Position numbers and translations under genes: made by a program
Notes under the pieces: generated by a model
Told to the model about the DNA's origin: nothing
Seen by the model: the letters and a program-made list of their open reading frames with translations, nothing else
The model's database searches: none
Part shown: one piece after another, positions 14,680 to 19,166 of the stretch
Position numbering within the stretch: the stretch's first letter is position 1
Layout of the letters: each line of letters begins with the position of its first letter
Assembly (NCBI GenBank): GCA_038063195.1
Contig: JBBTVO010000022.1
Coordinates: 1 to 19,166 of the forward strand
DNA: 19,166 nt
Origin: JBBTVO01 sp038063195
GTDB lineage: Bacteria > Patescibacteriota > Microgenomatia > Levybacterales > UBA12049
Reading direction: 5' to 3'

Positions 14680-17568
14680 ATGTTCACCCCGCACTTAATG
14701 CGGGATTTGTTTATGAGTAATCTAAGCTTGAGAAAAAAAAGTGCGGGGTTCAAACCAGTCAGTCCCAAGGTAGATTTTCCAAAACTTGAAGAAGAAATCC
14801 TTGAATATTGGAAAAAAAACAAGATATTTGAGAAATCTGTTGAAAGCCGTCCAAAAGACAAGAAATGGACTTTTCTTGACGGTCCTCCTTTTGTGACCGG
14901 TGTTCCTCATTACGGTTCACTTCTTTCAAGTATCCCCAAGGATGTTTTCGGAAGGTACTGGACCATGAAGGGGTATCGTGTACGCCGTGTTTGGGGATGG
15001 GACGGGCATGGATTGCCAATCGAAAATAAAGTGGAGGGGGAACTGAATGTAACAAGAAAAAAAGATATTGAAGAAAAAATCGGAGTTGGAAGGTTTATTG
15101 AAGAATGCAAAAAATATGTCGAGAAAGTTTCTGCAGATTGGGAATGGTATATAGATCACATTGGGCGTTGGGTGGACTTTAAAAACGCCTATAAAACATG
15201 GAGCCCTGATTACATGGAGTCAGTCATGTGGGTTTTTAAGCAAATGTATGACAAGGGATACATTTATAAAGGTCTCCGAGTTACTCTTTACTGTCCCCAT
15301 TGCTCAACTCCGATATCAAATTTTGAGGTAGCAATGGATTCTGATAACTACAAAGACATGGATGATCCCACTACTGTTTACAAGTACAAATTAAAGGATG
15401 AAGACAGTACTTACCTTCTTGCATGGTCGACGACTCCTTGGAATAAGATAGTGACCCCTGCGCTTGCCGTAAACCCAAAATTAACTTATGTGAAAGTTAA
15501 GCAAGATGATGAGAATTATATTCTCGCAAAAGCAAGATTAGAAATGCTAGAAAAAACTAAATACAAGATTGTCGGAGAATTTCAAGGTAAAGAACTGATA
15601 AGTAAGAATTTTGAGCCACATTATGATTACTACAAAATTAAAAAAGGGAAAAAAGCGTTTGAAATTATCGGTGGAGATTTTGTTAGCGCCGATGAAGGAA
15701 CGGGAATAGTTACGATAGCAGCATATGGAGAAGAAGATTTGAAAGCAATGCAGGAGCAAAATGTACACATTGAAATTCATTTGGATGAAGAAGGAAATGT
15801 TTTGCCGGATGTCCCCAAATTTGGTGGAATGTATTATCTTTCCGCAAATAAGGCGGTTAATGAAGATCTTGAAAATCGCGGTTTAATTTATGCTGATAAG
15901 AGCGAGAAGCATAATGTACCTCTTTGCTGGAGATGCCACACAAGACTTTATTACTCGCCAATCACAGCATGGTACGTAGATATTCAAAAGTTAAAGCCGC
16001 TTCTTGAAAAAACAAACGAGAGTGTAAACTGGTTTCCAAAACATTTTAAAAAAGGGAGGTTTCTTAAAAGTCTTGAGAATGCACCGGATTGGAATATCTC
16101 CCGCAATAGATATTGGGGGTCTCCCGTGCCGGTTTGGGAATGCGTATGTGGAGAGAGGTTTGTACCGGGATCTATAAAGGAGCTCGAAAATGCTTGCGGA
16201 CAAGAAGTAAAAGATCTTCATAAACCTTTGATTGATGAGATTACTGTCATATGTAAAAAATGCGGCAAGAAAGTGCATAGGGTTCCTGAAGTTTTGGATA
16301 GCTGGATTGAAGCAGGCTCTGCATCGTTTGCCGAAAGACACTTCCCATTTATTCCTTCGACAGGCTCAGGACAAGCAGAAAAATTGGAAGACTTTTTTCC
16401 GCCTGATTTTATTGCAGAATACACAGGGCAGATACGGGCTTGGTTTTATGTACTCCATGTAATAGGAGGAGCCCTTTATGAATCTAAAGCATTTAAGAAT
16501 GTAGTGGTGGAGGGAGTGATACTAGGAACTGATGGGCGAAAGATGAGTAAAAACTATGGAAATTATCCCGATCCGAAAGAGTTATTGCAGAAATACGGAG
16601 GAGATGCGCTGCGGCTTTATCTTATGGGAAGCCCGGTTATGAATGGAGAAGACATAATAATTTCAGAGGAACATTACCGAAATCAGGTGAAAGGATTAAT
16701 GCTTGTTCTTTGGAACATTTACAACTTTTTCGTCTCAAACGCAAACATAGACAAATGGGAACCTAAGAAAGAAAAACAAGAATCTAAGAACGTGCTGGAT
16801 AAATGGGTATTGGCCAGACTGAACGGGACTGTTAGAGCCGTAACGAGTTCACTTGAAGGATACGATACAGTTCGCGCAATTGATTCTATCAGTCAATTTA
16901 TTTCCGACCTATCTCTATGGTATGTAAGAAGATCTAGAGATAGAGTTGGTTTGAATGCGGATGACCACGGAGATAAGGAAGAATTCTACACAACTTTAAA
17001 GAAAATCTTAACAGAATTATCAAAGCTTATTGCTCCAATAGTTCCTTTTGTTTCCGAAGAAATTTATAGAAATTTAACGGGGAAAGAATCCGTTCATTTA
17101 GAAAACTGGGCGGAGAGCGGTAGCGGTGTTGACATTGATGAGAAACTCACTCAGGAGATGGATTTAGTCCGTAAGATAGTTGAGATGGGACATTCAGAGA
17201 GAAAAAAAGAAGGTTTAAAAGTCCGGCAGCCTCTGGGAAAAATTAAATATAATTTACCAATTAAATTATCAGAAGATTTAGAAAAACTTATTCTTGCGGA
17301 GCTTAATATTAAGGAAATTGATTATAAAAAAGGGAATATGAAGGTTTTGTTAGATTTCGATATTACTCCTGATTTAAAAAAAGAAGGAGAATCTAGAGAT
17401 ATAGTAAGAAGCATACAGGAGGTGAGGAAAAGTCTCGGAACTGCCTTGGATGAAAGGATAGACGTCGTACTTCCCAATTGGCCGAAAGAATTTGAAGATT
17501 ATATTAAGAAAAGAGCGTTGGTTGATACTTTAATTAAAGGTGAGAAGTTTGAAGTAAAACGTAAATGA
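14680..17568 (+). CDS. ileS: Isoleucyl-tRNA synthetase
   Basis: IleRS charges tRNA-Ile and edits mischarged valine. The 962-aa class I enzyme has the HIGH-equivalent HYGS (77-80), WGWDGHGLPIE, a CP1 editing domain with STTPWN and GTGIVTIAAYGEED, and KMSKN (621-625). Cysteine pairs YCPHC (204-208), CWRC, CVC and CKKC suggest zinc sites. An anticodon-binding domain follows. The CKKC block before DSWIEAGSASFAERHFPF, with no bacterial C-terminal zinc finger, resembles the archaeal/eukaryotic-like type. In the editing site the usual V-H-x-A-P is V-T-x-A-A. Residues 559-566 (PSTGSGQA) come from a repeat-like insertion. The start may be ATG 14680 (fits the promoter) or ATG 14713 (closer to the conserved beginning). 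The stop overlaps rodA (ATGA). Confidence 0.95.
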   Translation: MFTPHLMRDLFMSNLSLRKKSAGFKPVSPKVDFPKLEEEILEYWKKNKIFEKSVESRPKDKKWTFLDGPPFVTGVPHYGSLLSSIPKDVFGRYWTMKGYRVRRVWGWDGHGLPIENKVEGELNVTRKKDIEEKIGVGRFIEECKKYVEKVSADWEWYIDHIGRWVDFKNAYKTWSPDYMESVMWVFKQMYDKGYIYKGLRVTLYCPHCSTPISNFEVAMDSDNYKDMDDPTTVYKYKLKDEDSTYLLAWSTTPWNKIVTPALAVNPKLTYVKVKQDDENYILAKARLEMLEKTKYKIVGEFQGKELISKNFEPHYDYYKIKKGKKAFEIIGGDFVSADEGTGIVTIAAYGEEDLKAMQEQNVHIEIHLDEEGNVLPDVPKFGGMYYLSANKAVNEDLENRGLIYADKSEKHNVPLCWRCHTRLYYSPITAWYVDIQKLKPLLEKTNESVNWFPKHFKKGRFLKSLENAPDWNISRNRYWGSPVPVWECVCGERFVPGSIKELENACGQEVKDLHKPLIDEITVICKKCGKKVHRVPEVLDSWIEAGSASFAERHFPFIPSTGSGQAEKLEDFFPPDFIAEYTGQIRAWFYVLHVIGGALYESKAFKNVVVEGVILGTDGRKMSKNYGNYPDPKELLQKYGGDALRLYLMGSPVMNGEDIIISEEHYRNQVKGLMLVLWNIYNFFVSNANIDKWEPKKEKQESKNVLDKWVLARLNGTVRAVTSSLEGYDTVRAIDSISQFISDLSLWYVRRSRDRVGLNADDHGDKEEFYTTLKKILTELSKLIAPIVPFVSEEIYRNLTGKESVHLENWAESGSGVDIDEKLTQEMDLVRKIVEMGHSERKKEGLKVRQPLGKIKYNLPIKLSEDLEKLILAELNIKEIDYKKGNMKVLLDFDITPDLKKEGESRDIVRSIQEVRKSLGTALDERIDVVLPNWPKEFEDYIKKRALVDTLIKGEKFEVKRK
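14686..14749 (+). promoter_or_regulatory. Alternative hairpins at the 5' end of the ileS transcript
   Basis: CCCGCA (14688-14693) can pair with TGCGGG (14699-14704) in a tight six-pair hairpin followed by ATTTGTTT. Alternatively, ACCCCGCACTT (14686-14696) pairs perfectly over 11 bp with AAGTGCGGGGT (14739-14749). The two structures exclude each other, and the second places ATG 14713 in its loop. It is too short and lacks the parts of a T-box. The small hairpin could also act as a terminator for the gene before it. Confidence 0.45.
16354..16378. repeat. Dispersed-repeat-like insertion inside ileS (CCTTCGACAGGCTCAGGACA...)
   Basis: The 25 bases read as PSTGSGQA in ileS and as CPEPVEG on the other strand. 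From memory, this DNA word and these peptides recur as scattered short repeats in many CPR and other bacterial genomes. It lies in frame between HFPF and the FPPDFIAEYTGQ region, where homologues usually have a short loop, so it is probably tolerated. Confidence 0.6.
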
Positions 17569-18641
17569 ACAGATCGTATTTTCGAGTCGATCTTAGCCTT
17601 CTTATTCCTGCAGTTGTCTTGGTAATATTGGGAATTTCAGGAATCTTTTCTCTTAACTTTGATCTTTTTAAGCTCCAAATTGTTTTTTTCTTTGCATCAA
17701 TTCTGATATTCTTCTTCTTTTCTCAGGTAAATTATCAAAATATCAAAAATTTATCGATCCCCATATACATAATATCTATAATTCTTCTTGCAGTAGTATT
17801 ATTCGTAGGTACTGAGAGTAGAGGATCTGTAAGGTGGATTGGTTTTTTTGGCCGGGGAATACAATTTTCAGAGATACTTAAACCATTTCTTGCTCTTGCT
17901 CTTGCATCGTTTTTGGCTCACAAAGAAAATTATTCTGTAAAGAATTTTCTTACTATACTTTTGTTAATTCTTCCTATTTTTATATTAATTTTTCTTCAGC
18001 CGGATTTAGGCAATGCATTAATTTATTTCTTCACAGCGATACTTGTATTATTTTCTTTTGGGTTTCCGATAAGATATCTTCTGACTCTTTTTGTTTTAGG
18101 GGCGGTATCTATGCCTGTTTTTTGGCAATTTTTAAGAACATATCAAAAACAGCGGGTCCTTACTTTTCTCCAACTTAAAGTTGATCCGCTTGGCTCATCT
18201 TACAATGCTATCCAGTCCGTAATTGCGGTGGGTTCGGGTATGATTCTTGGGAAAGGTTTTGGTCAGGGTACTCAGTCAATCTTAAGGTTTCTTCCCGAAA
18301 GACATACAGATTTTATATTTGCAACACTTTCAGAGGAGCTTGGCTTAGTAGGTTCAGTTCTTATAATATCTACATTTTCTTTTCTTCTTTACAGGATTTT
18401 AATTATTTCAAAAAAAACAAATGACAGTTTTATAAAAATTTTTTCAATGTCTGTTTTTTTTCTTATTGCGGTTCAGTTTTTTGTAAACGCAGGAATGAAT
18501 ATAGGAATTGTCCCAATCGTGGGAGTTTCTCTCCCATTTGTTTCTTATGGAGGAAGCTCTCTTGTTGCTAATTTTATACTTTTAGGATTTCTCTCATCGA
18601 TGAGTAAAGACGTAAGAAAAGATACGCTTGAGATAAAGTAG
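17565..18641 (+). CDS. rodA: SEDS peptidoglycan polymerase RodA
   Basis: RodA polymerises lipid II for elongation of the side wall, with a class B penicillin-binding protein. The 358-aa protein is highly hydrophobic, with about ten helices. It carries GSVRWIGF (87-94), SEILKPFLALALA (102-114), QPDLGNAL (145-152), YQKQRVLTFL (193-202), DPLGSSYNAIQS (207-218) and FLPERHTDFIFATLSEELG (242-260, catalytic-site Asp249), which is the RodA signature, then LPFVSYGGSS. Its ATG overlaps the ileS TGA by 4 nt, so it is translated with ileS. No mreBCD or penicillin-binding protein gene lies beside it in this window. Confidence 0.93.
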   Translation: MNRSYFRVDLSLLIPAVVLVILGISGIFSLNFDLFKLQIVFFFASILIFFFFSQVNYQNIKNLSIPIYIISIILLAVVLFVGTESRGSVRWIGFFGRGIQFSEILKPFLALALASFLAHKENYSVKNFLTILLLILPIFILIFLQPDLGNALIYFFTAILVLFSFGFPIRYLLTLFVLGAVSMPVFWQFLRTYQKQRVLTFLQLKVDPLGSSYNAIQSVIAVGSGMILGKGFGQGTQSILRFLPERHTDFIFATLSEELGLVGSVLIISTFSFLLYRILIISKKTNDSFIKIFSMSVFFLIAVQFFVNAGMNIGIVPIVGVSLPFVSYGGSSLVANFILLGFLSSMSKDVRKDTLEIK

Positions 18642-18656
18642 CCAGTTTGGTATAAT
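18628..18656 (+). promoter_or_regulatory. Promoter of rplU
   Basis: TTGAGA (18628-18633), a 17-nt spacer and a perfect TATAAT (18651-18656) make the best-scoring promoter by eye in this window. It starts inside the end of rodA. The -10 box ends 8 nt before the ATG at 18665, predicting a leaderless ribosomal-protein mRNA. Confidence 0.7.
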
Positions 18657-18664
18657 TTATGACT

Positions 18665-19039
18665 ATGGAATATGCAATAGTAAAAACAGGCGGAAAGCAA
18701 TATAAAGTTTCAGAAGGCACAATTCTTGAAATAGATAGACTTGCGGGCGAGGAAAAAAACATTGTCTTATCTGATGTCCTTCTTTTAGTTTCGGAGGGAA
18801 AAATAAAGATTGGTAAGCCGATTCTACCCGATACAAAAGTTAAAGCTACACTTTTAGAAAATATAAAAGGAGACAAAATAAGAGTTGCTAAATTTAAAGC
18901 AAAGGCAAAATACAGAAGAGTAATGGGTTTTAGGCCTCAATTAAGCCGTCTTGAAATAGGTGAAATTATTTCAGGCGGAAAGGCTTCAAAGGAAGAATCG
19001 GATAAGAAAACTCCAAAAAAGGCTGTAAAGGCAAAATAA
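18665..19039 (+). CDS. rplU: Ribosomal protein bL21
   Basis: bL21 binds 23S rRNA in the large subunit. From ATG 18665 the product has 124 aa and begins MEYAIVKTGGKQYKVSEG, the normal family start. ATG 18659 would add only Met-Thr and lies too close to the -10 box. KFKAKAKYRRVMGFRPQLSRLEI is the conserved rRNA-binding end. Beyond it is a Lys-rich extension of about 20 residues (GGKASKEESDKKTPKKAVKAK) that takes it above the usual length of about 103 aa. In most bacteria rpmA (bL27) follows; here the window ends before any such gene. Confidence 0.96.
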   Translation: MEYAIVKTGGKQYKVSEGTILEIDRLAGEEKNIVLSDVLLLVSEGKIKIGKPILPDTKVKATLLENIKGDKIRVAKFKAKAKYRRVMGFRPQLSRLEIGEIISGGKASKEESDKKTPKKAVKAK

Positions 19040-19046
19040 CTGCGTA

Positions 19047-19075
19047 TTGACTTAAGGGGCCTCTAGCAATAAAAT
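19047..19075 (+). promoter_or_regulatory. Promoter downstream of rplU, reading into the heptamer array
   Basis: TTGACT (19047-19052), a 17-nt spacer and TAAAAT (19070-19075) form a good consensus promoter 8 nt after the rplU stop. The transcript would start near 19082 and run through the tandem repeat. Its gene is beyond the window, or it makes a small RNA. Confidence 0.5.
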
Positions 19076-19099
19076 AGTTTTAGTTTTCACACAACTAAC

Positions 19100-19166
19100 A
19101 ACTATTAACTATTAACTAATAACTAATAACTAATAACTAATAACTAATAACTAATAACTAATAACT
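19100..19166. repeat. Heptanucleotide tandem repeat (AACTAAT)n, cut by window end
   Basis: Two AACTATT units (19100-19113) are followed by seven perfect AACTAAT units (19114-19162) and a partial AACT to the last base. The array continues off the window. TAA occurs in every unit, so no long frame can cross it in the forward direction except by frame position. Short heptamer arrays are typical of intergenic regions that vary by replication slippage. Confidence 0.95.

Noticed and set aside
14680..14760. tRNA-like T-arm sequence (GGGGTTCAAACC) and possible T-box before ileS
   Set aside because: No acceptor, D or anticodon arms can be built around it, and there is no room for a T-box between the promoter and the coding start.
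16218..16424. Reverse-strand reading frame containing CPEPVEG inside ileS
   Set aside because: It is a shadow of ileS; the motif is only the reverse reading of the repeat-like insertion.
6648..17568. TGA reassigned to Gly as in some CPR lineages
   Set aside because: ftsW and ileS end at TGA exactly where the families end and where the next gene starts (ATGA), so TGA is a stop here.

Overview
The window looks like a piece of a Candidate Phyla Radiation (Patescibacteria) genome, most likely of the Microgenomates type. This is inferred from an AT-rich, compact layout, a shortened division/cell-wall cluster (mraY-ftsW-murG-short ftsQ-ftsA-ftsZ with no Mur ligases or ddl in between), an isoleucyl-tRNA synthetase of the archaeal/eukaryotic-like branch, almost no Shine-Dalgarno sequences, and a sortase with an LPXTG-type substrate. 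TGA is used as a stop (ftsW, ileS), which argues against Gracilibacteria/Absconditabacteria. No rRNA gene is present to place it more exactly.

Region 1 (1-4486) is a cell-surface module. Three neighbouring genes encode paralogous secreted repeat proteins built on one template (a GNG turn, an N/D-rich strand region, a TG-G/D-N motif, an ETGDA motif, then N-x-N). The first, cut by the window edge, is extremely aspartate-rich. The second is Asn/Ser/Thr-rich with a signal peptide and a C-terminal membrane anchor. The third has a signal peptide and an LPATG sorting signal. The second and third overlap each other and then a sortase gene, so they form a surface-display operon with its own anchoring enzyme.

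Region 2 (4487-10578) is the peptidoglycan/division cluster: MraY makes lipid I, MurG makes lipid II, FtsW polymerises it, and FtsQ-like, FtsA and FtsZ build the division machine. Junctions are tight (ATGA overlap, 19-nt overlap, 5-nt gap). Separate promoters are visible in front of mraY, ftsW and ftsZ. A perfect TGTGA-N6-TCACA palindrome overlaps the mraY promoter.

Region 3 (10579-14638) is accessory envelope biology: a secreted metzincin-like protein in which the first zinc-ligand His is Gln, a convergent unit with a processive GT2 glycosyltransferase and an upstream 56-aa membrane protein, and a divergently transcribed GT-C (family 39-like) mannosyl/arabinosyl-type transferase.

Region 4 (14639-19166) holds ileS, which carries a small dispersed-repeat-like insertion in frame and alternative hairpins at its 5' end, then rodA (ATGA overlap), rplU with its own strong promoter, and a heptanucleotide tandem array running off the window end.

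A recurring feature is that TATAAT-like -10 boxes lie only 6-10 nt before start codons (mraY, GT-C gene, ileS, rplU, ftsZ), which predicts leaderless mRNAs. The one clear Shine-Dalgarno is inside the surface operon, before the LPATG protein gene.
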